Shown here piece by piece: positions 1 to 8,538 of a DNA stretch of 64,000 nucleotides; within the stretch, counting starts at the first letter, position 1; each line of letters opens with the position of its first letter. This DNA is from AC-32 sp963754265 (GTDB taxonomy: Bacteria > Actinomycetota > Thermoleophilia > Gaiellales > Gaiellaceae). The position numbers and the translations under genes are program-made. The stretch lies in NCBI GenBank assembly GCA_963754265.1, contig CAVWFB010000003.1:260181-324180 (forward strand), in the 5' to 3' direction. The notes beneath the pieces were generated by a model, which ran no database searches, had not been told where the DNA came from, and worked only from the letters and a program-made list of their open reading frames with translations.

Positions 1-672
1 GAGGAGTTCCTGCTCTACCAGTGCGTCCACGGGCTCGGACACGGACTGATGATCTACAGCGGGCTCGATTTGCCGTGGTCACTCCAGACCTGCGACCGGC
101 TGCAGTCCGACTTCGACCGCGTCTCGTGCACCGGCGGCGTCTTCATGCAAAACCTGATGCCGGGCATGGGCACCTCGCGCTACCTGCGCCAGAAGGACCC
201 GATCTACCCGTGCAACGCCGTCGCGGAGCGGCACAAGGTCTACTGCTACCTGATGGTCACATCCCGGATCCTGAGCCTTGACGGCTACGACTGGCACAAG
301 ACGGCTGCCTGGTGCCGGCGGAGCGAGAAAGGCTGGGTTGCGACGTGCTTCCAGTCGTACGGACGCGACGCGTCCGGCTTCAGCCAGTACCAGCCACAGC
401 GCACGGTCAGGCTCTGCCTCGAGGCGGGCGACGACGCGGGCGAATGCCTCTACGGCGCCGCGCGCGACTACGGCAACAACTACGCGGGCGGCGTGGAGGC
501 GGCACGGCTCTGCAACCTCGCACCGGCGGCCCAGCGCGGCCGTTGCTTCGAGGGCATCGGCACGATCCTCGGCACGCTGCACCGCTACGGGAACGAGCGC
601 AAGTCGGCCTGCAAGGCCGTCACGCCGGCCCGTTACCGACCCGACTGCTACCGCGGCGCAGCGATCACCTGA
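1..672 (+). CDS. Cys-rich HGxGH hypothetical protein (5' truncated)
   Basis: The frame is open from base 1 and ends in TGA at 670-672, so the gene starts outside the window; 223 residues are visible. The visible part begins near a CVHGLGHG motif and has many regularly spaced cysteines (for example in VSCTGG, YPCNA, YCYLM, WCRRS, TCFQS, LCLEA, ECLYG, LCNLA, RCFEG, ACKAV, DCYRG). The paired Cys/His pattern suggests an exported, disulfide-rich or metal-binding protein, but I do not recognise a family with a known activity. It lies 2 bp before the methyltransferase gene on the same strand. Certain as a coding region because the protein pattern is non-random; function unknown. Confidence 0.7.
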   Translation, partial: EEFLLYQCVHGLGHGLMIYSGLDLPWSLQTCDRLQSDFDRVSCTGGVFMQNLMPGMGTSRYLRQKDPIYPCNAVAERHKVYCYLMVTSRILSLDGYDWHKTAAWCRRSEKGWVATCFQSYGRDASGFSQYQPQRTVRLCLEAGDDAGECLYGAARDYGNNYAGGVEAARLCNLAPAAQRGRCFEGIGTILGTLHRYGNERKSACKAVTPARYRPDCYRGAAIT

Positions 673-674
673 GC

Positions 675-1358
675 ATGCTCACGGGTCTCGCCGCCCGCGT
701 GTCGCTCTGGAACCGCCGGCGCAAGCTCGCACTCTTTCTGGACGAGCTGCGCCCAGAGCCGCAGACGACCGTCGTCGACGTCGGCGTCGGCGACACCGGC
801 TTCGACACCGAGCCCGGTGTCGCGCTGAGCCACAATTTCTTCGAAGCGCTGTATCCGTGGCCCGAGCGGATCACGGCCGTGAGCGACGTGCCCCTGCCGA
901 ACTTCGCCCAGGAGTTTCCGTCGGTCAGCTGCGTGACGGCCAGCGGGACCGACCTCCCGTTCGAGGACGACGCCTTCGACATCGCCTTTTCGAACGCGGT
1001 CATCGAGCACGTGGGCGGCCGTGACGAGCAGCGGCGGTTCGTGCACGAGCTCTGCCGCGTGGCGCCGCGCGTGTTCGTCTCCACTCCGAACCGCAGGTTC
1101 CCGGTCGAGGTGCACACGCTCATGCCGTTCGTCCACTGGCTCCCGCGAGACGCCCGCGACCGGGTTTTCGCCACCCTCCGTCGAGACGCGTGGGCCGGGG
1201 TCGAGCTCCTGGATCAGCGGGAGCTGCTTGGGCTGTTCCCAGCCGAAGCCACAACCCGGGTCGTCGAGTCGAAGATCACGATCACGGTGATAGCGACCCG
1301 CCCTCAGCGCGATCCGACCGGGGCGCCTGGGGAATGCGGGCCTCGAGGGCGCTCGTGA
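675..1358 (+). CDS. class I SAM-dependent methyltransferase
   Basis: 227-aa protein of the Methyltransf_11 type. Motif I is VVDVGVGDTGFD (about residues 33-44), and DLPFEDDAFDIAFSNAVIEH (about 93-112) is the motif II/III region typical of small-molecule or lipid methyltransferases. The ATG at 675 follows directly after the upstream stop at 672, giving a coupled start; the frame stays open upstream but that part is a shadow of the preceding gene. The 3' end runs 77 bp into the 3' end of sufD on the other strand (1282-1358), a convergent overlap. Substrate cannot be told from sequence. Confidence 0.82.
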   Translation: MLTGLAARVSLWNRRRKLALFLDELRPEPQTTVVDVGVGDTGFDTEPGVALSHNFFEALYPWPERITAVSDVPLPNFAQEFPSVSCVTASGTDLPFEDDAFDIAFSNAVIEHVGGRDEQRRFVHELCRVAPRVFVSTPNRRFPVEVHTLMPFVHWLPRDARDRVFATLRRDAWAGVELLDQRELLGLFPAEATTRVVESKITITVIATRPQRDPTGAPGECGPRGRS

Positions 1359-2493
1359 CCGCTTCGCGAACCGGCTCGAGCTCGATCCGGTCGAGCACGT
1401 CCTGGAAGAAACCGCGCACGATCAGGCGCTCGGCCTCAGGGCGGGGCAGCCCGCGGGCCATCAGGTAGAACAGCTGCTCGCGATCGACCCGGCCCACGGT
1501 CGCGCCGTGGGTGCAGCGCACGTCGTTGGCGAGGATCTCGAGGCCCGGGATCGGCACCGCGTGCGCGGTCGGAGAGAGCATCAGGTTGCGGCACTCCTGG
1601 TAGGCGTTCGTCTTCTGAGCGTCGCGCTCGACCCGGATCATCCCGCGCCAGACCGCGGTCGCGGTGTCGCGCAAGGCGCCCTTGAAGGCGAAGTCCGACT
1701 CGGTGTTCGGCGCCATGTGCTCCTGGAAGGTGTCGTAGTCGAGGTGCTGGTCGGCGTCGGCGAAGTACGCGCCCGTGACCCGGGACGTCGCACCGGGCCC
1801 GGCCAGATCGTTCTGGATCCAGACCTTGCCCTTCTTCGAGCCGAAGCCGCCGCTGACCCAGTCCAGCTCGGCGTCGCGCTCGACGCGCGCGTGGTGCGAG
1901 GCGAAATGCCACGTCTCGCGCGAGAGGTTCTGCAGCGACACGTACTCGAGCTTCGCGGCCTGCTCGACGAAGAGCTCGGTGACGCCGTTGAAGTACCCGT
2001 GCAGATCGGGTGACGTCGACGAATACTCCTCGACGAGCGAGAACCGGGAGCCCTCTTCCGCGATCACGAGGAGACGCCAGAAGAGCGAGGCGCCCTCGAT
2101 CGCGTTCACGACGCGCACGAAGAGGGGCCGCTCCAGCTCGAGCCCGCCCGGCACGTGCACGAGCAAACCGTGCTTCCAGGCCGCGGCGTTGTGCGCGGCG
2201 AACTTGTCGTCCTGCCAGCCTACGAGCGACCCGAGCCGCTCCTGCGCCTCGTCGAGCGGCTCGAAGCGGATCTCCTTCGGCGCGCGGGTGATCTCGATTC
2301 CGGTCTCGGTGACGACGGCCTCCGCGGCCACCTCGAGCTCGAGCATCGACCCCGGCGCCGCCGCCGGTGTTCGCCCTTCGCCGTCGAACGCCTCGGGATC
2401 GAACCCGCGCAAGTCGGTGAAGCGCCAGTGCTCCTCGGTCGTGTCGGGGAGCGGCAGCTCGCGGTAGCGCTCGAGCGCCTCGGTCCTACTCAT
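1282..2493 (-). CDS. sufD: Fe-S cluster assembly protein SufD
   Basis: 403-aa SufB/SufD-family protein that with SufB and SufC forms the SufBC2D scaffold for de novo Fe-S cluster assembly in the cytosol. The C-terminal half shows the family core: THGATVGRVDREQLFYLMAR, followed by RPEAERLIVRGFFQDVLDRI. The start MSRTEALERYRELP at 2493 is chosen because residues upstream of it are a shadow of the VOC gene; the start overlaps that gene's end by 8 bp. It is the last gene of the minus-strand suf operon, separated from sufB by two VOC genes. Confidence 0.93.
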   Translation of the reverse strand: MSRTEALERYRELPLPDTTEEHWRFTDLRGFDPEAFDGEGRTPAAAPGSMLELEVAAEAVVTETGIEITRAPKEIRFEPLDEAQERLGSLVGWQDDKFAAHNAAAWKHGLLVHVPGGLELERPLFVRVVNAIEGASLFWRLLVIAEEGSRFSLVEEYSSTSPDLHGYFNGVTELFVEQAAKLEYVSLQNLSRETWHFASHHARVERDAELDWVSGGFGSKKGKVWIQNDLAGPGATSRVTGAYFADADQHLDYDTFQEHMAPNTESDFAFKGALRDTATAVWRGMIRVERDAQKTNAYQECRNLMLSPTAHAVPIPGLEILANDVRCTHGATVGRVDREQLFYLMARGLPRPEAERLIVRGFFQDVLDRIELEPVREAVTSALEARIPQAPRSDRAEGGSLSP

Positions 2494-2845
2494 ACGGCTT
2501 GTACCGCCGGTGCAGGATGAGCGCGTTCCCGTCGGGATCGAGGCAGACCGCCATCCGGCAGACGCCGGTGTCACCCGAGCCGACGAACTCGACGCCCTTC
2601 GCCTCCAGGTCCTTCCTGGCGGCCTCCACGTCGGGAACGCGGACGGCGAACCCGCCGATGCTCGGCGTGAACTCGATCCCTTCCTTCTCGGGCTCCCAGA
2701 ACGTGAGGGTCACCTGACCGGCCGTCAGCTCGTGCGGGTTGTGCGCGTCCGGAGGCAGGCCGAGGACGTCGTGATACCACGCCTGCGCGCGCTCCGCGTC
2801 CCGGGTCGCGATGTTGATGAAGTCGACTCGCTCGACCTGCGTCAC
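2486..2845 (-). CDS. VOC/glyoxalase-family protein (downstream copy)
   Basis: 119-aa single-domain vicinal-oxygen-chelate protein with two beta-alpha-beta-beta-beta halves. It opens with VERVDFINIATRDAERAQAW and ends with the typical DPDGNALILHRRY. It overlaps the neighbouring VOC gene by 4 bp (ATGA) and the sufD start by 8 bp, so it is translationally coupled inside the suf operon. It is a diverged paralogue of the upstream VOC gene (shared VCxxAVxxDPDGNxLxLHRRY end). Such proteins bind a metal and act as dioxygenases, lyases or resistance proteins; no substrate can be inferred. An Fe-S related role is only suggested by position. Confidence 0.85.
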   Translation of the reverse strand: MTQVERVDFINIATRDAERAQAWYHDVLGLPPDAHNPHELTAGQVTLTFWEPEKEGIEFTPSIGGFAVRVPDVEAARKDLEAKGVEFVGSGDTGVCRMAVCLDPDGNALILHRRYKPYE

Positions 2846-3240
2846 GGTGTGCTCCCGTCCGGGTACGGCGCGTAGCGGCGATGCAGCTGGAGCGTGTTGC
2901 CGTCCGGATCGAAGAAGACGGCAATGTGGCAGACCCCGGAGTCGATCGTCTCGCCGCCGAGCTTCACGCCCTCGGCCTCGAGCTTGGCCCTTGCCTCCTC
3001 GACATCGTCGACCCGAAGGGCGATCGGCATCTGGTGCGGCCGCGCCTCGAAGTCCGGGCCCATCGCCTCGGGCGAGACGAGCGCGAGCGTCACATTGCCG
3101 AGCTCGTACTCGACCCAGCGCTCCCCGGAGTTCGGGTTGCGCCTCAGGCCGAGCGTCTGGCCGTAGAACTCGTCGGCTCGAGCGAGGTCTTGGACGGGGA
3201 CAGCTACGAAGTCGGCGCGCTCGACCCCGAGATCAGCCAA
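2842..3240 (-). CDS. VOC/glyoxalase-family protein (upstream copy)
   Basis: 132-aa VOC protein starting MADLGVERADFVAVPVQDLA and ending GVCHIAVFFDPDGNTLQLHR plus RYAPYPDGSTP. The frame begins with TTG at 3240; the only in-frame ATG just upstream is followed by a stop and belongs to a duplicated sufB tail (see 3235-3374). It overlaps the next VOC gene by 4 bp. It sits 111 bp after sufB, the only sizeable gap in the suf operon. Confidence 0.83.
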   Translation of the reverse strand: MADLGVERADFVAVPVQDLARADEFYGQTLGLRRNPNSGERWVEYELGNVTLALVSPEAMGPDFEARPHQMPIALRVDDVEEARAKLEAEGVKLGGETIDSGVCHIAVFFDPDGNTLQLHRRYAPYPDGSTP

Positions 3241-3374
3241 CCGACCCTTCCATCTCGACGTGGGTGAACCCCTGGTTCCCCCACGAGCCCCCTCCTTCAG
3301 AACGGAGGCTCGCGTCCAGCGGCTCAGGAGCCGACAGAGGGAATCGTTGCACTAGCCGACCGACCCTTCCATCT
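3235..3374. repeat. duplicated 3' tail of sufB (direct repeat pair)
   Basis: A 21-nt segment at 3354-3374, covering the last codons and stop of sufB (protein end MEGSVG), recurs at 3235-3255 with one mismatch. In the second copy the same six codons end in TGA instead of TAG. Both copies contain CGACCCTTCCATCT on the plus strand. The copy abuts the start of the VOC gene. This looks like a recombination scar left when the VOC pair entered a former sufB-sufD junction. Confidence 0.7.
3259..3285 (-). promoter_or_regulatory. hairpin between sufB and the VOC genes
   Basis: Arms CGTGGG (3259-3264) and CCCACG (3280-3285), continued inside by GAACC/GGTTC across one mismatch, form an 11-pair stem with a 3-nt loop. 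A second weaker hairpin (GAGCC..TCC / GGAGGCTC) follows at about 3285-3312. There is no U-tract, so it may be an mRNA stability or attenuation element rather than a classical terminator. Confidence 0.4.
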
Positions 3375-4767
3375 GGAGCTGGATCAGGCGGTTCATCTCG
3401 ACCGCGTACTCCAGCGGGAGCTCCTTCGTGATCGGCTCGACGAAGCCGGACACGATCATCGCCGACGCCTCGGCCTCGGAGAGACCGCGCGACATCAGGT
3501 AGAAGAGCTGCTCCTCGCCGATCTTCGAGACCGTCGCCTCGTGCCCGATGTCCACCTCGTCCTCGTCGATCTTGATGTACGGGTAGGTGTCGGAGCGCGA
3601 CTTCTCGTCGAGGATCAGCGCGTCGCAGACGACCTTCGACTTCGCGTGCGTGGCGCCCTTGGCGACCTCGAGCAGCCCGCGGTAGCCGGCACGGCCCCCG
3701 TCCTTCGAGATCGACTTCGAGGTGATGACGGAGGTCGTGTTCGGCGCGATGTGGACGCACTTGCCGCCCGCGTCCTGGTGCTGGCCCTTGCCGCCGAAGG
3801 CGATCGAGAGCACCTCGCCGTGGGCACGCTCGCCGAGCAGCCAGATCGCCGGGTACTTCATCGTCAGCTTGGAGCCGAGGTTGCCGTCGACCCACTCCAT
3901 GGTCGCGTCCTCGTAGGCGACGGCGCGCTTCGTGACGAGGTTGTAGACGTTGTTCGACCAGTTCTGGATCGTCGTGTAGCGGCAGCGCGCTTTCGGCTTG
4001 ACGATGATCTCGACCACGGCCGAGTGCAGCGAGTCGCTCGAGTAGATCGGCGCGGTGCAGCCCTCGACGTAGTGCACGTAGGCGCCCTCGTCGACGATGA
4101 TCAGCGTGCGCTCGAACTGGCCCATGTTCTCCGCGTTGATGCGGAAGTAGGCCTGGAGCGGCATCTCGACCTTCACGCCCGGCGGGACGTAGATGAACGA
4201 CCCGCCCGACCAGACCGCGGAGTTGAGCGCCGCGAACTTGTTGTCGTTCTGCGGGATGATCGTGCCGAAGTACTGCTTGACGAGCTCTTCGTGCTCGCGC
4301 AGGGCGGTGTCCATGTCCAGGAAGATCACGCCCTTGTCCGTGAGGTCCTGCTGGAGCTTGTGGTAGACGACCTCGGACTCGTACTGCGCGCCGACGCCGG
4401 CGAGGTACTTCTTCTCGGCCTCGGGGATACCGAGCTTGTCCCAGGTGTCCTTGATCTCGGAGGGCAGGTCCTCCCACGAATTCGCCTGCTTCTCGGTCGG
4501 ACGGATGTAGTAGAAGATGTTCTCGAAGTCGATCCCGGACAGATCGCCGCCCCACTCGGGCAGGGGGCGCGCCCGGAAGTACTCGAGCGACTTGAGGCGG
4601 TACTTGCGCATCCACTCCGGCTCGTTCTTGTGCTCCGAGATCGATGCCACGAGCTCGGGCGAAAGACCGCGACCCGACTTGAAGAAATAGTTCTCCTCGT
4701 CGTGAAAGCCGTACTTGTAGTCGTTACCGATCCCGGCGACGACTTCGGTTTCAGGAGTTGCTGCCAT
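3352..4767 (-). CDS. sufB: Fe-S cluster assembly protein SufB
   Basis: 471-aa SufB, the scaffold subunit of SufBC2D. Diagnostic segments are NDYKYGFHDEENYFFKSGRG near the N-terminus, FAALNSAVWSGGSFIYVPPG in the middle, and EEQLFYLMSRGLSEAEASAM then MEGSVG at the end. The ATG at 4767 is preceded by GGAAGGAG at good spacing, and the gene overlaps the sufC end by 17 bp. The longer frame upstream is non-homologous. Second gene of the suf operon. Confidence 0.96.
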   Translation of the reverse strand: MAATPETEVVAGIGNDYKYGFHDEENYFFKSGRGLSPELVASISEHKNEPEWMRKYRLKSLEYFRARPLPEWGGDLSGIDFENIFYYIRPTEKQANSWEDLPSEIKDTWDKLGIPEAEKKYLAGVGAQYESEVVYHKLQQDLTDKGVIFLDMDTALREHEELVKQYFGTIIPQNDNKFAALNSAVWSGGSFIYVPPGVKVEMPLQAYFRINAENMGQFERTLIIVDEGAYVHYVEGCTAPIYSSDSLHSAVVEIIVKPKARCRYTTIQNWSNNVYNLVTKRAVAYEDATMEWVDGNLGSKLTMKYPAIWLLGERAHGEVLSIAFGGKGQHQDAGGKCVHIAPNTTSVITSKSISKDGGRAGYRGLLEVAKGATHAKSKVVCDALILDEKSRSDTYPYIKIDEDEVDIGHEATVSKIGEEQLFYLMSRGLSEAEASAMIVSGFVEPITKELPLEYAVEMNRLIQLQMEGSVG

Positions 4768-5539
4768 TGCTCCTTCCGTTTGCGGCGCCGAAGCTCTCGT
4801 AGCCCTCGGCTTCCAGCCTGTGGGCGAGTTCTGCCCCGCCTTCCTCAACGATACGCCCATCCACGAAGACGTGGACGAAATCCGGCTTCACGTAGTTGAG
4901 GATGCGTTGGTAATGCGTGATCACGAGGGCGCCGGTCTCGGTGCCGACCAGGTCACTTACGCCCTCGGCGACGATCTTGAGCGCGTCGATGTCGAGCCCG
5001 GAGTCGGTCTCGTCGAGCACGGCGATGCGCGGCTTCAGCATCGCCATCTGCAGGATCTCCACGCGCTTCTTCTCGCCGCCCGAGAAACCGTCGTTCAGAT
5101 ACCGCTGAGCCAGCTCGCGCGGGACCTTCAGCTTCTCCATTGCGGCGAGCAGCTCGGTGCGGAACTCCGGGATCTTGACCGGGTCGTCCTCGCCGTCGTT
5201 GCGCGCCTTGCGGATCGCGTTGATCGCAGACCGGAGAAAGCTCGTCACGGTCACGCCCGGGATCGCATGCGGGTACTGGAAGGCGAGGAACAGCCCCTTC
5301 TGCGCACGCTCGTCGGCTTCGGCCTCGGTCACGTCCTCGCCGTCGAAGAGGATCTGGCCATCGGTGATCTCGTACGCCGGATGGCCCATGAGGGCGTAGG
5401 CGAGCGTGGACTTGCCGGACCCGTTCGGGCCCATGATCGCGTGGATCTGGTTCGTGTCCACGGCGAGGTCGACGCCCTTGACGATCTCGGTGCCGTCCTC
5501 GAGCGCGACATGCAGATTTTTCAGTTCGAGCAAAGCCAT
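4751..5539 (-). CDS. sufC: Fe-S assembly ATPase SufC
   Basis: 262-aa ABC ATPase that powers the SufBD scaffold. Walker A is GPNGSGKS (about 37-44), the Q-loop region is LAFQYPHAIPG, the signature is FSGGEKKR and Walker B is IAVLDETDSGLD. The start MALLELKNLHV at 5539 matches the family; a GTG 15 bp upstream is possible. First gene of the operon. A TAGCAT (minus strand, 5578-5583) about 40 bp upstream could be its -10 box. No SufR, SufS or SufU gene is in view. Confidence 0.95.
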   Translation of the reverse strand: MALLELKNLHVALEDGTEIVKGVDLAVDTNQIHAIMGPNGSGKSTLAYALMGHPAYEITDGQILFDGEDVTEAEADERAQKGLFLAFQYPHAIPGVTVTSFLRSAINAIRKARNDGEDDPVKIPEFRTELLAAMEKLKVPRELAQRYLNDGFSGGEKKRVEILQMAMLKPRIAVLDETDSGLDIDALKIVAEGVSDLVGTETGALVITHYQRILNYVKPDFVHVFVDGRIVEEGGAELAHRLEAEGYESFGAANGRSNGSNS

Positions 5540-5658
5540 CAGAGTGGCGAGCACACGTGAAGCGCGCCCGTCGAGACATGCTAGCGATCATCCCCTCCCG
5601 GGGAGCGCATCCGGCACTCCGTTGGGGGTGCCCCATGGCGGGGGGCCGAAACCCCAGC

Positions 5659-5664
5659 TAACCT
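5659..5664 (+). promoter_or_regulatory. putative -10 box of a leaderless tatA transcript
   Basis: TAACCT lies with exactly six bases between it and the tatA ATG at 5671, the spacing expected of leaderless actinobacterial mRNAs (TANNNT about 7 nt before the start). No clear -35 box and no Shine-Dalgarno sequence are seen. Confidence 0.4.
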
Positions 5665-5670
5665 AGGTCC

Positions 5671-5868
5671 ATGCCGGAGATTGGCATCACCGGGCTCATC
5701 GTCATCCTCGTCGTCGCGCTGCTCATCTTCGGGCCGAAGCGCCTGCCCGAAATCGGTCGCTCACTCGGCCGTGGAATGCGCGAGTTCAAGGACTCGGTCA
5801 CCGGCAACCACGAGAAGGCAGAGTTGCCTCCTCGCTCCGGCGACGAGTCCCCGCCCCCTCCGTCGTAG
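5671..5868 (+). CDS. tatA: twin-arginine translocase TatA/E family subunit
   Basis: 65-aa protein with one N-terminal membrane helix (GLIVILVVALLIFG, about 8-21), the FGPKRLPEIGRSLG hinge and amphipathic helix, and a short charged tail. This is the pore-forming subunit of the Tat pathway for folded proteins. It is followed 4 bp later by tatC, as in a tatAC operon; no tatB-like gene is adjacent. Starts at ATG 5671. Confidence 0.93.
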   Translation: MPEIGITGLIVILVVALLIFGPKRLPEIGRSLGRGMREFKDSVTGNHEKAELPPRSGDESPPPPS

Positions 5869-5872
5869 GGTC

Positions 5873-6640
5873 GTGACCGTGCTCCCGCGGCGCCTTCGCC
5901 ACGGCGAAGAGGCCACCCTTGTCGAGCACCTCGGCGAGCTACGCACGCGGCTGATCATCTGCCTCGGAGCGCTCGCGGTGGCGTTCGCGGTCACGTTCGC
6001 GTTCCATGGCCACATCCTCGACTGGCTGAACCGGCCGCTGCCCGAGCAGTTCCAGAAGCCGGTGACGTTCAGCCCGATAGAGCCGTTCACGACCTCGGTC
6101 TGGGTGAGCCTCTATGCGGCCCTCCTGCTCGCGCTTCCGATCATCTTCTGGCAGGTGTGGGCCTTCCTCGCACCGGCGTTCGAGGAGCACAACCAGCGCT
6201 CGATGGCCGCGATGGTGGCCTTCGCGGCCGTGCTCGGAGTCGGCGGAGTCGCCTTCGGCTACTTCGTGATCCTCCCGCCGGCGATCCACTTCCTAACGAA
6301 CTACGACTCGGCCCACTACACGATCCTCATCAGGGCGCGCGACTACTACAAGTTCGCGACGTTCGTCCTGCTCGGGGTGGCAATCGCCTTCGAGGTACCG
6401 GTCTTCATGCTGGGGCTTGTCCGCCTGCGCATCCTGACCGCCGCGAAGCTGCGCAGCACCTGGCGCTTCGGAGTCTTTGCGATGGTGGTGCTCGGCGTCA
6501 TCCTCCCCGGCGTGGACCCGGTCTCGACGATCCTTTCCGTTATTCCGCTCGTCGCGCTCTACCTGCTGTCGATCGCCCTCGCGTCGTTCCTGGAACCGCG
6601 CTGGCGCTCGGACACGGGACCCGCGCCGTTAGCGGAATGA
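5873..6640 (+). CDS. tatC: twin-arginine translocase subunit TatC
   Basis: 255-aa polytopic protein, the Tat signal-peptide receptor. The N-terminal VEHLGELRTRL matches the family hallmark, SPIEPFTTSVW(V) follows the first periplasmic loop, and about six membrane helices follow. The frame is open upstream, but homology starts near here; GTG 5873 is taken, GTG 5879 is equally possible. The stop overlaps the next gene's ATG (ATGA at 6637-6640). Confidence 0.93.
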   Translation: MTVLPRRLRHGEEATLVEHLGELRTRLIICLGALAVAFAVTFAFHGHILDWLNRPLPEQFQKPVTFSPIEPFTTSVWVSLYAALLLALPIIFWQVWAFLAPAFEEHNQRSMAAMVAFAAVLGVGGVAFGYFVILPPAIHFLTNYDSAHYTILIRARDYYKFATFVLLGVAIAFEVPVFMLGLVRLRILTAAKLRSTWRFGVFAMVVLGVILPGVDPVSTILSVIPLVALYLLSIALASFLEPRWRSDTGPAPLAE

Positions 6641-7644
6641 CCTACCCGAAGATCGAGCTCCACGTCCATCTCGAGGGAACGGTTCGCCCGAAGACGCTCC
6701 TCGAGATCGCACGCCGCAACGACTACGCCCTCCCTGCCGAGACGGAGGAAGGGCTCGCGACGCTCTACGACTTCCGCGACTTCGCACACTTCATCGACGT
6801 CTGGATCCTGACAACCAATGCGCTGCGCACGCCGGAAGACTTCCGCCAGGTGGTCGTGGACTACGCGGCCGAGGCGGCCTCGCACGGCGCCGTCTACATC
6901 GAGGCGATCTTCTCGCCGGCCGAGCGCGTCCGGCGCGGGGTCGGCTGGGACGAGATCTTCAGCGGCTACTGCGACGGCGCCCAGGAGGCCCGCGAGCTCC
7001 ACGCGGTGGAGATCCGCCTGACACCCGACATCGTCCGCGGCTTTCCGCTCGACGAAGCCGAGGAGGTCGTTCGCTACTCGGCGAAGTACCGCGAGCGAGG
7101 GGTCGTCGGGGTCGGCCTCGGCGGCCTCGAGGCCGACTTCCCGCCCGAGCCGTACGAGCCGGTGTTTGCACTCGCGCGCGACGAGGGCCTCGCCTCGGTG
7201 CCCCATGCGGGCGAAGTCGCGGGGCCGCCGTCAGTGCGCGGAGCGCTCGAGCAGCTCGGAGCCCACCGGCTCAGGCACGGCATCACGGCCGTCGAGGATC
7301 CGGGCCTCCTGCGCGAGATCGCCGAGCGCCGCGTCGTCCTGGACGTCTGCCCGATCTCGAACCTGCGCACGCGCGCCGTCTCCTCGCTCGAGGAGCATCC
7401 GCTGCCGCAGCTCGTCGCCGCCGGCGCGCTCTGCTCGATCTCGACCGACGACCCCGCGATGTTCGGCACCGACCTGGCCCAGGACTACGACGCAGCGACC
7501 TCGTTGGGGCTCGACCCCCGCGACTTCTTCGAGGCGGGGCTCGAAGGCGCCCTCTGCGACGACGGGACGAAGTCCCGGGTGCGCGCGGTGGGCGATACGT
7601 ACCACTGGGACGCCCTCGGTGTCCGCGAAGGGCAGGTACCCTAG
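6637..7644 (+). CDS. add: adenosine deaminase family protein
   Basis: 335-aa metal-dependent TIM-barrel deaminase converting adenosine to inosine in purine salvage. Metal ligands are visible: HVH near the N-terminus (residues 9-11, in ELHVHLEGT), the His of PHAGE, and DD of the ISTDDPAMFGTDL motif; VCPISN is also typical. ATGA overlap with tatC shows coupling. Adenine deaminase or another nucleoside deaminase specificity cannot be excluded. Confidence 0.88.
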   Translation: MTYPKIELHVHLEGTVRPKTLLEIARRNDYALPAETEEGLATLYDFRDFAHFIDVWILTTNALRTPEDFRQVVVDYAAEAASHGAVYIEAIFSPAERVRRGVGWDEIFSGYCDGAQEARELHAVEIRLTPDIVRGFPLDEAEEVVRYSAKYRERGVVGVGLGGLEADFPPEPYEPVFALARDEGLASVPHAGEVAGPPSVRGALEQLGAHRLRHGITAVEDPGLLREIAERRVVLDVCPISNLRTRAVSSLEEHPLPQLVAAGALCSISTDDPAMFGTDLAQDYDAATSLGLDPRDFFEAGLEGALCDDGTKSRVRAVGDTYHWDALGVREGQVP

Positions 7645-7651
7645 GCCAGCC

Positions 7652-8509
7652 ATGGCGCGAGGAGCCGCACAGACGCAGCGAAAGCAGCGCGCGAAGCAGG
7701 AACAGCCCAAGCGGAAGCGCTCGGCGCCCGCCTACGAGCAGACGATGTTCTTCCCGCGCCTGCGCAGGCAGGCGAAGTGGGTCTTCGTCTTCCTCGCCCT
7801 GGTCTTCGGCGTCGGCTTCGTGGCCTTCGGCGTCGGCTCCGGCTCGACCGGGATCAGCGACATCCTCCGCGGCAACTTCTTCGGCGGCGGCACCTCGACG
7901 AGCTCTCAGGTGAACGACAAGAAGAAGGCGATCGAGCAGAACCCGAAGAACATCAGCGCCTACCTCGACCTCGCGGGCATCTACCAGCAGGACCAGAAAG
8001 AGGCCCAGGCGCTGGCGACCCTCCGCAAGGCACAGGCGATCGCGCCGAAGAACTTCGACGTGCTCAACCGCATCGCCGGGATCTACAGCGGCCGCGCCGA
8101 GATCGCGCGGACGAACGCCCAGAACGCGCAGCTCAACTACTACAGCAACACGGTCACGCCGCCCGGCCTCGACCCGACCACCACGCTCGGCGGCGCGATC
8201 GCGAACGACACCTACAGCAGCTCGCTGCAGACGAAGGCGAACGATGCCTACCAGACGATGATCAAGGCCTACTCCAGGGCGAGGAACGCGTATCAGGCGC
8301 TCGCCGTCGCCTCGGCCGGGACCTCGCAGGAGTCGAACGCCCAGCTCCAGCTCGCCAGCTCGGCCCAACTCGCAGGCGACGTGGGAACTGCGATCACGGC
8401 CTACACGCGGTTCCTGAAGATCGCGCCGGACAGCCCGAACGCCCAGGCCGTCCGCCAGACCCTCCAGCAGCTTAAGGCTTCCACGGCGCAGACCCAGACC
8501 CAGGGTTAG
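7652..8509 (+). CDS. membrane-anchored TPR-repeat protein
   Basis: 285-aa protein with a basic N-terminus (QRKQRAKQEQPKRKR), one membrane helix (WVFVFLALVFGVGFVAFGVG, about 43-62) and an outside TPR region (ISAYLDLAGIYQQDQKEAQA and a C-terminal TAYTRFLKIAPDSPNAQA unit), with a Q/T-rich tail. Likely an assembly or scaffolding protein at the outer face of the membrane. ATG 7652 is 7 bp after add; the open frame upstream is a shadow of add. No specific partner can be named. Confidence 0.82.
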   Translation: MARGAAQTQRKQRAKQEQPKRKRSAPAYEQTMFFPRLRRQAKWVFVFLALVFGVGFVAFGVGSGSTGISDILRGNFFGGGTSTSSQVNDKKKAIEQNPKNISAYLDLAGIYQQDQKEAQALATLRKAQAIAPKNFDVLNRIAGIYSGRAEIARTNAQNAQLNYYSNTVTPPGLDPTTTLGGAIANDTYSSSLQTKANDAYQTMIKAYSRARNAYQALAVASAGTSQESNAQLQLASSAQLAGDVGTAITAYTRFLKIAPDSPNAQAVRQTLQQLKASTAQTQTQG

Positions 8510-8538
8510 ACTCCGGCTCCAGGGGAGAGAAGGCCGGG

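Noticed and set aside
3541..4899. Long plus-strand frame opposite sufB
   Set aside because: High-GC antisense shadow; D/V/R-rich repeats without any family feature.
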